A DNA stretch of 64,000 nt, taken from NCBI RefSeq assembly GCF_918797505.1, contig NC_092801.1, forward strand, positions 8,494,001 to 8,558,000, in the 5' to 3' direction. Positions 11,427 through 22,595 of this stretch are shown piece by piece. The stretch comes from Bemisia tabaci (lineage: Eukaryota > Arthropoda > Insecta > Hemiptera > Aleyrodidae). The position numbers and the translations under genes were made by a program. Position 1 is the stretch's first letter, and each line of letters opens with the position of its first letter. The notes beneath the pieces were generated by a model, which saw nothing but the letters and a program-made list of their open reading frames with translations, made no database searches and was not told where the DNA came from.

Positions 11427-11518
11427 TTAAACAGAGAAACGGTTTAACGAAGCTGCCCGAAAATTTCAGTTATTGCGGGATATTTTGAAAGGATAGTTCG
11501 CTGTGGAATCCCTTCATA

Positions 11519-12300
11519 CAGGGTGTACCAAAAGTCCGTCCCACCCCTGCTAACTTTTGAACGAATTGAGCTAGGGTAATGAAATTTTGGGAATGTTCCT
11601 ATCTCAAAGGGGACCATCTTTTGGGGGGGGGGGGGGGGGGGTCAAACATTTTGGTCTTCCCTCAGTTAAAAAAAACGAAATTTAAACGGTCCAAATATAA
11701 TCACCTTAAATTTCGTATTTTTTTTAATTTTTCCCGAAATTTGGGGACTTGCCAACGTAATGTTGAACTAATTTTGACCTTACTGAGATAATGTGGAGGC
11801 AAATCTAGGGGAAATTGCCTTTTTTCGCGGGAAAATTGAATGACCTTGGATTTGGCGTATTTGGGGGTCCGAGCCCCCCCTTAAAATTACAGCGATGTGA
11901 TTTCTGCAATTTTTACTTAAAAGCGGACACACTTTGGTAAATTTTTCCCGTTTTATTTTTTTCTTTACGATAATTTGAACCGGAGTTATGATTTTTTGAA
12001 AATAGGTCAAATTTGACCTTTGACCTATCATAACTCGGTCAAAATTAGGATATTGATCTGCGGTTTGCGCCAAAATTCTTAATTTTTTATGCTCTTTCGA
12101 ATGATGTATCACAAGATAGGGGTTGCCATTTGAAAAAAAAAAAGTTGGGGGCCCCCTGCGCCCCCCCTGAGGGGGGACCAAAATGTTGACCCCCCCAAAA
12201 GATGGCCCCCTTTGAGATAGGAACATTCCCAAAATTTCATTACCCTAGCTCAATTCGTTCAAAAGTTAGCAGGGGTGGGACGGACTTTTGGTACACCCTG
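11519..12300. mobile_element. Mariner-type MITE with about 110-bp inverted termini and TA duplication
   Basis: The ends CAGGGTGTACCAAAAGTCCG and its exact inverse enclose 782 bp. TA occurs at 11517-11518 and at 12301-12302. Homology between the arms continues for about 110 bp, through GAATTGAGCTAGGG and GAACATTCCCAAAATTTC in mirror order. A G run (11623-11641) and C-rich runs (around 12140-12200) mark the inner arm ends. The interior has no transposase. Confidence 0.8.
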
Positions 12301-12302
12301 TA

Positions 12303-13775
12303 TATATCGTTACCTTTCGGCAAAGTCATCACAAGTGTCATGCAACGCTTCAACATTTCCGCCGCCATTCTATTTTTTTTTTTTTTTTTTTTTTTACAGA
12401 GAGGCGGTTCAACGAAGCTGTCCAAAATTTCACTGAATTTTCTTGGTGCTGCCGATGAGATTCGGTGGAATTTTCAAACAAATGCAACCGACAATTTCTG
12501 AGTAAAAAAATAAAATGGCGGCCGAAATTTTTAGACGTCGCCTCAAATCGGGATTAAATCCTGATGCTAGACACCCTGTTAAATAGGACTATTGGTACGA
12601 GATATCAATATTGGAAAACTTTACTTTATTTTGTACAAATATCTAACATAAGAATCCTAGACTCACGCTTTTGCCTGAAGTTTTTCGGAAGAAAGTGAAA
12701 CCAGCTTTGAAACTGAAATCGTACAAAAGAGAGAGTCTAGAAACTTCACACTGGCGTCTCAGAGCTTTGAGTTGGAGATGCATCATTCATTAAAGAGCAA
12801 AGCAATGATAAAGGCCATGACTTGCTTGACTTAAAACTTAGTTTCAAAGAAAAACCGCAGCATGCAAAAAAAAATCGGCTCGCCAATCACCACCATTTAC
12901 CAATCGTATAACCTGTTTTTGACGAACGTTTCGTGCGTTTAAAAAGTCAGGGAGAAGTAACAGTAAAATAGATGAAAAACAGCTGAAAGATAACGACTCT
13001 GTCAAATCCGTCAACCAAATTTATTTGCAACGAGCAAAACTTGATGAGCTCTCTCCATGTTTCTGCCGAGTCACTGATGACCGTGGCGCTAGTATTCTCA
13101 TATAAATGTATTTTTATGCATTTGCGAGGTTTTTGCTTAACTCATACACAATTTGCACAATTAAATACGCACCACGTACAGAGGATGAATTTTTGTTATG
13201 CAAGGCTGAAGCTGACTTCTTATATTCCATGAAAATTACGAGTGAGAATAGCAATCATTGATATGAAAAATACACCTAAGAATGATGCCGATCTGATTAG
13301 CGTGAAAGTTTTGGGTTCTTCCAACTACATGTTGGAATTGAGGATTCACTTACTGTAGACAAATCAAATAGAGAAAGAAAAAAAAAAAAAAAAAAAAAAA
13401 GTGAATGCGCTGGGTACGGAGCGATACTCCATACTGATAGATGAAAATAGATTTTTCGCGATTGACAAGATTTGCTTGTAAAATCAATCAAAGGATGTTT
13501 CCGATAGTTTTTACAATTGAAAATGTTAAAATGTTAAAACTGTTAAAATTTACGGAGAAGGAAACCCTAATCGGGGTTTTATTACGTAAAATCTACGAGA
13601 GGCAAAATTTGAGTAAAAAGGTGTCGAAAAACTCTTTAAAAAAACGAGCCTTTTTAGAGCAATTTCTCAAACTAAATGTACGTTTAAGAAATGTTAAAAA
13701 ATCAGTTTATTATTTTGTTGTTTAATTAAAATGTCCAAAGTTTTCAAGAGATCTTTTATGGTCCCTGCAATGCTA
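12303..13775. other. Non-coding; duplicated flank of the piggyBac site, then unique AT-rich DNA
   Basis: Positions 12330-12450 repeat the sequence that flanks the piggyBac insert (TTTCCGCCGCCATT, T run, ACAGAGAGGCGGTTCAACG). An A run lies at 13379-13400. No conserved coding sequence is recognisable. Confidence 0.5.
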
Positions 13776-14002
13776 CACTGGAAAAAAAACACATTGGATC
13801 TAGAGTCCAGACTCTTGGAAACATCGACAAGAAAAAATACTCTTGATTCAATCAGATTTTTGCTTAAATCAAAAGGAAATCTGCTCGAATTATGAGGCTT
13901 GGTTCTTGATTAAAGCAAAAATCCGATTGAATCAAAAGTATTGTTTCTTGTCGATGTTTTTAAGAGTCTTGACTCTGGATCCAATGTGTTTTTTTTCCAG
14001 TG
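13776..14002. mobile_element. Foldback family FB-A (copy 2)
   Basis: This copy has intact CACTGGAAAAAAAAC termini in inverted orientation and the same internal mirror words as the copy at 102. It is flanked by TA on both sides (TA before 13776 and after 14002), which suggests a TA target duplication for this copy. Confidence 0.85.
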
Positions 14003-14431
14003 TAGGGTCACAAGGATACCAATACTGAACTCAACCATCAAAGCACGAGTCCATAAAACGCGATACTGACCCAATTCCATTTTCTTTGACTGCGCGTTAC
14101 GTCTATAAAATGATACGACGGCAGGTTCCGGGCACAAGGCACCTCCACTAACGATTTACGTACACATGATCTCGTATAAATTGTGAAAGTGGTGAAAAAA
14201 CCCGTAAGATACCTCGGTTTGTTGAGCCTGAGAGCTCCCTATCTCGACCGGTGTCCACCCGACTTAAGGACAGCTGGACCTGGTGTACTGGTGCACCGCC
14301 CTACTTCGGGCCGCTTACAAGTGCGCGCCCAGTGCGGCATAAACTTCAATTTACAAACAGATTACTCCGAATTCCACGTCTACCTGTTTCGTTTCGCAAC
14401 CTGCACCCAAAGCTCCTGCGTGCGCTGCCAA

Positions 14432-15316
14432 CTCCGCCGTACTACGGAAGAACACCGTATGAGCCATCAGGGGTTGCCAAACTTCCTTCGACAAATCGCG
14501 AATTTCTGGGAAAATTTATGAATATTTCTGTCTCAATTTTTCAGACGGGGTGTCTAGCAATTTTCAAAAAAAAAAAAATCCCTAACATTTCCCGGACAAA
14601 AACAGCAAAAAAGCCGGGGGAAGATTAATAATTCCCTAACGGATGGAACAAATTTTTCCCTGACAAATTCTGACAAAAATGAAAAATATTCTGAATTTTT
14701 CGACACAGAGAGCTAATAAGATGTAAGTAAGAATTTTTTTCATGCTTTAAGAATATGATTTAATAAATAGAGCAAAACTGCAGAATAAAAAAAGAATGAA
14801 AATAGACATGAATTAGGATAGGAAGATGTTCTCGGGCTGCCATAGTGTACTTTTATCTATGCAGAGCAAAACACATGGTCCATAAACTTATGCGAGATAT
14901 TTTGCTTCATTTTTAAAACTTAAAAGACATCAGCAAAAATTCCGGTTGAAATCTCCGCGTGAGAAAAATTCGTGTATTTCGATTTCCCTGGCGTTTCCCT
15001 GGCATGAAGGTCGCTTGCAAAATAAAATTTCCTGACAGGCCGAATGTATGCAGATTTTCTGACACAAAAAAATTCCCTGACATTTTCCGATTTTCCCGGT
15101 CGCTAGATACTCTGCTTCGACAAATCACGAATTTTCGGGGCAAATTTGTGAAAATTTGTCTTGCAACTTTTCAGATGATTTCGTTCGTAATTTGATCTAA
15201 AGAGTCTAAAAATTTCAAGGAGAACCATTCATAACTTTCTTTAAACATAAATATTTCAGGAGAGGACTTTTGGCAACATTCGAATGCTCATACGGCGTTT
15301 GAACTCAGCGCGACAG
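14432..15316. mobile_element. MITE family M1 (copy 4), enlarged by an insert
   Basis: The left terminus CCGCCGTACTACGGAAGAAC and right end CATACGGCGTTTGAACTCAG belong to M1, but the copy is 885 bp instead of 253. The extra part, about 14545-15110, is a piece of the dispersed CCCTGAC-word repeat. After it the M1 sequence resumes (ATCACGAATTTTCGGGGC). Confidence 0.65.
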
Positions 15317-16640
15317 AACTGCCCGCACGTCGCGTTGAACAACCCTTGATGACCGTCCATACATTACTCAAACAAAAACTACGGAACAGGGCTTCTGGAG
15401 TGCATATCAAATTGCGGTCCGTCCACTAGCTTCGAAACCAGTTCGCGGCCGCAGTTGCCGCTGCCTTAGAGTCTGCGCGTCTAAAATGTGCCCTAGATCA
15501 GTTCAATTTTCTACGGATACATCAAGAAAGCACGGTAGCCTCAGACAAATGAAGGAGGAATAATCGTTTTAGAATGACAGAAACAGGGTGTCTGGTTTCT
15601 TTCAGTTTGGGAAATCCTGATTTTTCCTAATTTTTGACTGCTAAATCCTGATTTCATAATTATTCCAAATTCTGATCAAATCCTGATTTTTTGCGGAGAA
15701 AAATTAAAATTTCTCCATAAGCGTATGCGATCGGACGGCCGACTTTTCTCAAATCCTGATTTTACGAAAGATTTTCCCTCAAATCCTGATGAAATCGGGA
15801 TTAAACCTTGATTGACCTCAAATCCTGATAGCATCGGGATCATCTTGATGCTACACACCCTGAAAAATGTATTGTCAATCATGGAGACTTGATAGAGAAA
15901 TAGAGCTAGCCAGGTATGCAGAAACAGGGTGTTCACTAAAACAGGCTGGCCAAAAATCAGTACTGTTACAATACTTTTTCAGTTCACTCCCAAGCAATTT
16001 AGTACTGTCTCAACAGAAAAATTCAGAGCTAGGCAGTACCTCCAATTGAAGAAATTCGAATTTCTCGCTTAAATTGCGACAAAAATGAAAACATTCCGGA
16101 CAGTCTTTAAAAAATCAGTACTATTGCAGGCACCCTGAAAAATTTGAGAATCTTCAAGTGAAGATTAATACAATTTACTGCGAGGCAAGATTTGTAGAAG
16201 ATACAAGAATCATATACTTGTACGAAGGATATTTTTTGCCTACCATGAAAATTGAGGGCGAAATATCAAAGGGCACAACCTTAATAATTATGACCTGCGT
16301 GTCAATAAATTCTGCTACCTTGAAACTTTCAGCCAGAAAACACCACTGCCCAAAACATCGCAATGGGTAAGGTAAGTAGAACCTCACAATTATTAACTGT
16401 GCTCTTCTAACCAAACCATTTCTAATAATCGGAGATTGCCCTGCACGTATTTTAGTTGCTTTGGCTCCAAAGTCACATTTGGATTATCAAAACTTACCGA
16501 TTAGCGAAAAAATGATAAGATGCGTCTGAAAGTCAAGATTTAACACAAGATCATATCGCAGATACCTAAACTTAGAATATCCTTGAGAAAAAAGCAACTT
16601 CATCCGGGGAGAAGGCTAAAAAGCAAACTTAAATAAAATC
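15317..16640. other. Non-coding with dispersed repeat pieces
   Basis: Positions 15583-15860 are bounded by ACAGGGTGTCTGG and CTACACACCCTG and contain many iterations of AAATCCTGATTT, a degenerate word-repeat element. The rest holds no recognisable gene. Confidence 0.5.
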
Positions 16641-16647
16641 ATACTGA

Positions 16648-17321
16648 AAAAAAAAAAAACTCCGGCCGTGAAAGCCGTGCTTACGGGCTATACAGACGTA
16701 CCGTCCGCGTTCCGAGCTCAGAGGCCGAAGCTTTCGGAGCTCAGTGAAAATGTCCAGTAGAAAATGTCCAATAAGAATAATGTCCTACTTAAAATGTTCA
16801 ATTACAAGAATGTCCATAAAAATGTCCATGGTTAAAAAATTCCAAAAGAAAATAATGTCTTAACTGAAAAACGCCCCACAAGAAAAATGTTCCAAGAGAA
16901 GACGCGTCCATTTCGTTGCAAGAAAATGTGAATTTTGGACTTCCAAAGACCCAGCTTTCAAATTTATTGGGTTAGTTCACACAATTCTTTCTTATTATTT
17001 GGTATTTTTCTTACTTTTTTGGACGGTTTTTTTGGAAATTTTTTAAGCAAGACAATAATAATATATTGACATTTTCTTATTGGGCATTGCAGTTTAAGGA
17101 CATTTAGTGTTGGACAAACAATGTTTGGGTATTGTGGACCTTTTTTATAATTGGACATTTTGTATTGGACATTTCCACTTGTCACCGAACTTCCGGGCGT
17201 AGCACCTGGAGGAGTCGAAGTTACGGCTTTATCACCTGGCGAAAAGTTCAATCGGCCGAGTTCGGCCTCAGAGCCCGGAATGGACGGTATGTCTTCATAG
17301 CCCGGAACTTTTTTTCAGTGT
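16648..17321. mobile_element. Foldback family FB-B (copy 2) split by an AATGTCC-word foldback
   Basis: The FB-B left arm starts ACTCCGGCCGTGAAAGCCG and its right arm ends CATAGCCCGGAAC then TTTTTTTCAGTG. Between about 16743 and 17190 lies a different palindrome in which AATGTCC recurs at short irregular spacing on the left and GGACATT on the right. Its ends are GTGAAAATGTCC and GGACATTTCCAC. This is the second FB-B copy interrupted by another palindrome. Confidence 0.7.
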
Positions 17322-17446
17322 AAATAAGTACCGCGTTTTGATTTTATTTTCCAATATTTTCCCCCGATTAAATTATTTTTTTACACTTTATTATAGGCAG
17401 CAATAAAATTTCCTCTTGAATCTCGTTGGTAATACTGACTGTAGTT

Positions 17447-17674
17447 CACTGGGGAAAAAAAAGATTTCTCCAGATTCTTAAAAAACATCGACAAGAAAAA
17501 ATACTCTTGATTCAATCGCATTTTTGCTTGAATCGAGAACCACGCCTCTTAATTTGAGCGGATTTCCTTTTAATTTAAGCTAGATTCTGATTGAATCAAG
17601 AGTATTTTTACTTGTCAATGTTTTCAAGAGTCTGGACTCTAGATCCAATGTGTTTTTTTTTTTTTTTTCCAATG
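17447..17674. mobile_element. Foldback family FB-A (copy 3)
   Basis: The left terminus is CACTGGGGAAAAAAAAGA and has lost part of the ATTGGATCTAGAGT word. The right arm is intact and ends in T run plus CCAATG. Internal mirror words around GAATCAAGAGTAT are retained. Confidence 0.7.
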
Positions 17675-18639
17675 TTGGTTCGGCAACTCCTGTCGGCATC
17701 CAACTTGAAAGACGTAACGCGCGCTCTGTGTCCGGCGCGACGTATGCACGTTGCACACTGCAATGCGCGCACATTCGTATTTGCATTGGCGCTGCCAGGC
17801 CGACTGACAGGTAATGAGTTCGTTACAGATTCTTACGATAATCGGAGCTTGGCAGAAAAGAAATGAATAAATAAATAAATATACCGATTCTACGGGCGGT
17901 GAGCGACGAAATTACGAGCGATCACCCAATCACATCGCCCCGCCTCTTTTGAGTTCCTTACATGATGGAGTGTACAGGAACTACAATTGCAAAGGTGGGC
18001 TAAATACTAATATGGTGGTTGCGTTATTTTAGACGGGGGGGGGGGGGGGGGGTACGCCCCCCAACCATTGCATGGCCCAACCCCCCGAAGGCGCTTCGCG
18101 GATCGCTTGTGGATTAATCTAGCATAAAATAAGACAGGCTCTAAAAAAAATTCCTCCTGAACTACAATTCGGGTCGTATAACCGAAGATTTTACCCCCTC
18201 TGTAAATTCTAGTGTTTGATGAGTCGAGAGTTGATTCATAATGAATGCGTAATGCAGAATTAGGACTTATTCGTTTAAATAGGAGCCCTCGAACATCAAT
18301 AAATCGAAAACCAGGATGACGTGTTGACTAATTCAGTCCTCTCCATCGGTATTACATATGTCTGCGCCGATAGGATCATGCTCTCCGGCAAAAGTTACCT
18401 TTTACACAATGCACAATACACACCTTCATACGTTACACGAAGAGACCAGATGGAAGAGATAGTCCACAATAGAATTTATTCTGGCAAGCTTGTTCGACTC
18501 AAGAGAGCTGCGCAGCTTGGACACGTTTTTGTTTGGCGTCAAATGCCAGTTATGAGTCCAGGGTGGCTAGAAAAATTTCCGTTATGTTCCGAATCGCATC
18601 GAAAAACGCACGAATTCCGCGGCGTTTTAAAGTTGATTA
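17675..18639. other. Non-coding, G-run microsatellite
   Basis: Nothing resembling a gene is seen. A 17-20 base G run lies at 18035-18052. The short open frames here have no recognisable similarity. Confidence 0.4.
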
Positions 18640-18845
18640 TTTGGACGTATTTCTATCAAACGGACCTAAGCGCCATAGGGTGAGGAAGGTAGGGGGGGGG
18701 GGGGCGTCCGCATATTCCGTCCTATACTAGCAATGCTTATCCATGGCGCTTAGTTCCGTTTGAGAGAACGCGCTATCCGTGATTCTAAATTCCTCAAAAG
18801 GAACTCAAATTGGCGCTTAGTTCCGTTTGATAGAAATACGTCCAT
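18640..18845. mobile_element. Foldback/MITE family with GGACGTATTTCT termini (copy 1)
   Basis: Left TTTGGACGTATTTCTATCAA is mirrored at the right by TTGATAGAAATACGTCC. The adjacent word ACGGAACTAAGCGCCA occurs inverted three times. Related copies lie at 31405-31534 and 36334-36558. Confidence 0.65.
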
Positions 18846-18952
18846 TTGGGGGTTTCCGGTGGTCAAAAACCTCCGGGAAAATTCCTGTAACATCTGAATC
18901 CTTCGTTCTTTCGATACAAACAATTTAAAACAAATTGTCGACAGGCCCATTA

Positions 18953-19265
18953 TTAAAGTCCCTTTATATAGAGAGTGGCGACAACGCGGTTCATGAATGT
19001 CACAAACGGGAATAAAGATCACACAAATTCAACGTTTTTCGTCATCTTTGATCAACTCATTCCCGAAATTTTTGTTTTTCGTTCCTTCACTCATACCGTT
19101 TGTTCCTTGCCGTGCTCCTAATTCCCCGGCCCATTCCAGTTTATGATCTTAGCAGTTTGTTAAAATGTAAGCTTTATTTCCCTTTGTGGCATGTGGAGGC
19201 CTAAAACAAGGGAACCAATCAGAAATGGATTCGTATTGTCTTTACTTTCCTTATAAAGGGACTCT
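18953..19265. mobile_element. hAT-type MITE family M2 (copy 1), 8-bp duplication GCCCATTA
   Basis: This 313-bp element runs from TTAAAGTCCCTTTATA to CTTATAAAGGGACTCT. GCCCATTA flanks it at 18945-18952 and 19266-19273. The interior has the family words GGGAATAAAGATCACAC and GGAACCAATCAGAAATGG. An 8-bp duplication is typical of hAT transposons. No ORF. Confidence 0.8.
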
Positions 19266-19695
19266 GCCCATTACTGAAAGAAGCGCGGAGTGCTCTCTGG
19301 GGATTTGGCCAAAGGGCTCCCAGTTTTCCTGAAATAAGTCTTTATTTTTATCTATTCGATTCTATCCATTTCAGACCGAGGTGCTCAGAACTGGATCTGA
19401 CAGCAGCGCAGCGGCGAGGGAGCCGGGGCGCTTTGGGCATGCCGGGGCGCGATGGCTGGCGGAGATAGCCGTGCGCACGCGTCGCGTCGCACTATGGTCC
19501 GAATAGCCGGTTTAAGCGGCATTAAATCAGATACGTATGTTTAAACCTCGCAATATGAGTTTTCAGGGGTTTTTAGGGTCGCTGAGTGCAAAAATGCTAA
19601 TATTCTTCAGGAAAAATCCATTTTTAACATTTTTATACTTTATATAACTGTGGTAATAATTTGTTCACAAACCTTAAATTGAGGTTGCAATTCGA

Positions 19696-19766
19696 GTTGA
19701 AGCGGTGGAGCAATTGGCATCGCGTCTCACTCATCTTCTTGATGTCCCGGGTTCGATTCCCGGTAG
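19696..19766 (+). ncRNA. tRNA-like module (Pol III A and B boxes), probable SINE or tRNA pseudogene
   Basis: TGGAGCAATTGG fits a type-2 promoter A box. GGTTCGATTCC about 35 bp later fits a B box and sits in a perfect T-arm hairpin (CCGGG, TTCGATT, CCCGG). A long T run follows at once and would terminate Pol III transcription. The acceptor ends do not pair and the anticodon arm is irregular, so this is not a functional tRNA. Confidence 0.5.
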
Positions 19767-19889
19767 AATTTTTTTTTTTTTTTTTATAAGTTTAAAAATT
19801 AATTTTACATTGGATGGACTATAAGAAGCTAAAAGTAGAGCCTCGTCAAACACTACTATCAAGGGAACTTGAAAAAGACAGCTCAGGAT

Positions 19890-20390
19890 AATACTTCTAC
19901 GTTTCATGGCTCCAGAGGCCTACTTTCAAGTCCCACCGATCAGCCGTTTGAACTTGTTTTCGTCTGCCAAGCGAAACTTAAGCTTAAATATATCCATTTT
20001 GATAGATTATTTGTTTGAAACATGGGTAAACGTAAAAAAAAAAACGTTTACGGGACCTCAAAGTGGCTTCCTAAGACAATTTCATTGCTCGGGAGCCTTA
20101 CTTTCAAGTCCCACCGATCAACCGTTTAGACTTGTTTTCGTCTGCCAGGCTAAACTTATGCTAACATATATCTACACTGATAGATTATATGTTTGAAACA
20201 CTTAAAACGTCAAAAAAAAAACTTTTACGGGGCCTCAAAGTAGCCTCTCGAGGCGATTCTTTGCTGTTCTTGAGCACAAAGTTTCAATTGGTCCCGATCA
20301 ACCCCATCAACTCGTATTATTCTGCCTGGGCAGATTTAGGCTCTAATGCATTCGATTTGCTAGAATATGACAATGGAACATGATAAAAGT
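19890..20390. repeat. Three diverged about 175-bp tandem units inside the 1.5-kb transposon
   Basis: Each unit contains CAAGTCCCACCGATCA (or CAATTGGTCCCGATCAACC), a GTTTTCGTCTGCCA-like word, and a trailing CCTCAAAGTGGC-like word. The unit marker occurs near 19928, 20106 and 20284. Confidence 0.65.
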
Positions 20391-20991
20391 CATCGTCAAT
20401 GGCATATGATAGCTAATTGTAGTAAGTGATAAGAAACGCGAAAACGTCATTTTTCATGAGAAATAACTTGAGGCTATGGTGGACTATGGTTCTGCCACTA
20501 GACTAGAAGGTAGTCTAGAGTCATGACAATAACTTCCGAGTAAAATTACGAGGTGCTCAGAGGTGCTAAGTATATTTTTTGGGTCCTACTTCTGCGATTT
20601 TATTGATAAAACTGACTATGTCTAAGGGTTAATCTAGAGCATTAGATATGATAAAAAAGAATAGTTTCAGCATAAAACATTTTAAACTTATCTTATATTT
20701 TGTGAATCAAGTGCCCAAACACTTTCAGGTACGGTGAAACGACGAAAACAAGCCCTTAAACACAGCACTGCCGCTCGGTAACTGGAATCGCACTCATAAA
20801 GTGCTCCGCGCGCCGCACTTCCCAGGCTTGTCACATCTTTATTAGTGCTTTAATCGAAGTGAAATTTTACAGGAGTCTTCTCTACAGTATGTACTATCGA
20901 TCTACCTCTTAAAATCTAACTTTTTCCAAACTTCACTTTTTCGATTTATTGCCGCTTAAACCGGCTATTCGGACCATAGTGCGTCGCGTCG

Positions 20992-21320
20992 GGCTGTCCC
21001 GGGTGTCCGTGCTGTCCGTCGCGCGGTTGTCTACATCCATCCGCCATCCGGCCCGGAGGACCATAAACGCTCTTCGTTGGGTTGGTCCCGGTCTCGCCGA
21101 CTCGCCCGCGCTCCCCTCACAACCGCGTAACTCCGACAGGGAATCAGCGGGCGGATACGTTGTTTCTTCCCGGGGACCACTCCCGCGCACGAACCCTGAA
21201 CCAGAGCACTGAGGAGTAATAACTCGGACTACACCTACGGGTCGGATGCCAAATCGGAGCGACGCCTGGAGGGGAGAGGGGGCGGGGGAAAATGGGAGGG
21301 GAAAAAGGATTGGATGAATT
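20992..21320. other. GC-rich, CpG-rich unique stretch without identifiable gene
   Basis: Together with 19380-19489 this formed a GC-rich segment before the transposon landed. It could be a promoter or first non-coding exon. No conserved ORF was recognised on either strand. Confidence 0.35.
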
Positions 21321-21566
21321 CACATGAAAAAAAAAAAAAAAAAAAAAAAAACCATATTGGATCTAGAGTCCAGACTCTTGAAAACATTGACAGGAAAAAA
21401 GACTCTTGATTCGATCAGATTTAGGCTTAAATCAAAAGGAAATACGCTCAAATTAAGAGGCTTGGTTCTTGATCTAAGCAAAAATCCGATTGAATCGAGA
21501 GTATTTTTTCTTTTCGATGTTTTTACGAGTCTGAACTCTAGATCCAATGTGTTTTTTTTCCCAGTG
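21321..21566. mobile_element. Foldback family FB-A (copy 4)
   Basis: An A run forms the left end (CACATG then about 25 A) and TTTTTTTTCCCAGTG the right. The inner mirror words ATTGGATCTAGAGTCC and AAATCCGATTGAATC are present in both orientations. Confidence 0.8.
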
Positions 21567-21729
21567 CGATAATTAAAGCCGGTTCCCAAGTAAAATCCCT
21601 GATTTCTTTTAAATTGATTCTAGCGTTTATCTGGTTTTTCCACGTCTGAAACACCACGTTTTAAACCAAATGCATTCAATATTAGTCATTTTGTGGCTCC
21701 TCTAACGTAAGGGTGTATCTCGATTTCCA

Positions 21730-21956
21730 CACTGGAAAAAAAACACATTGGATCTAGAGTCCAGACTCTTGAAAACATTGACAAGAAAAATGACTCTTGA
21801 TTCAATTAGATTTAAGCTTGAAACAAAAGGAAATTCGCTCAAATTAAGAGGCTTAGTTCTTGATTTAAGCTTAAATCTGATTGAATCAAGAGTACTTTTT
21901 CTTGTCGATGATTTTAAGAGTCTGGACTCTAGATCCAAAGTGTTTTTTTTCCAGTG
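21730..21956. mobile_element. Foldback family FB-A (copy 5)
   Basis: Termini CACTGGAAAAAAAACAC and GTGTTTTTTTTCCAGTG are complete inverses. It is inserted directly after the dispersed word CCTCTAACGTAAGGGTGTAT (about 21696), interrupting that repeat. Only 163 bp separate it from copy 4. Confidence 0.85.
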
Positions 21957-21971
21957 TTGGATAGGGTACAC

Positions 21972-22252
21972 GGAAAAAAAAAAGAATTGCTGATTCGGCA
22001 ATTCAATTGCTAAAAACAGTGAGTGCAATGTTTCAACGCAGATTTTACAACAAAATAATGCTACTTTAACTACATTGTAAACTAATTTAACCACCGAGTT
22101 GGGTAAAGTAGCATTTTTAATGCTACTTTAACCACATTGTAAACTATTTTAACCACGGGGGTGGTTAAAGTATCATTTTTTTGTTGTAAAATCTGCGTTG
22201 AAACATTGTACTCACTATTTTCAGCGATTGAATTGCTGAATCAGCGATTCCG
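21972..22252. mobile_element. Foldback element with AATTGCTGATTC arms
   Basis: The outer arms (GCAATGTTTCAACGCAGATT and its inverse) enclose two direct copies of a word beginning ATGCTACTTTAAC (about 22058 and 22118). The near-terminal word CACGGAAAAAA resembles the start of family FB-C. Confidence 0.65.
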
Positions 22253-22595
22253 GACATGTCAGTGATTTTAGAGGTTAGGTCATGGAGCTTTAAGGACCCA
22301 GATCAGGGTGCCCAACAACTTTCAAAAAAAAATCCTTGACATTATCCTGATTTCCCTGACCAAAACGGCCAAAAAACCGGGGAAAAATTCGCTGGCAGCG
22401 ACGCATAATTGACCCATTCCGAATCGGTACTTATGCTCCAATACGGTGGATCCCTCCCGTCCCGTTGCGTCATACCTGGAACAGTCCTAAAAGGGACTCG
22501 ACCCGGGGCTCGCGAGGGGCGGAGCTAGCGCGTTGCCGGACGGTGCTTAAAATTCCGCTTACGACACAGAGTCGCAGGGACGGAGAAATATTTCA

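Larger units (their letters stand above)
19490..20981. mobile_element. 1.5-kb non-autonomous DNA transposon with a perfect 10-bp flank repeat
   Basis: The ends CACTATGGTCCGAATAGCCG and its inverse, continuing through GTTTAAGCGGCA, form inverted repeats of about 33 bp. CGTCGCGTCG stands on both sides (19480-19489 and 20982-20991). The interior holds a tRNA-like module (19696-19766) and three about 175-bp repeat units. The longest interior frames have no transposase features. The GC-rich DNA on each side looks like one locus before insertion. Confidence 0.8.

Noticed and set aside
19696..19766. Functional tRNA gene
   Set aside because: T-arm and box sequences are good, but acceptor ends do not pair and the anticodon arm is irregular.
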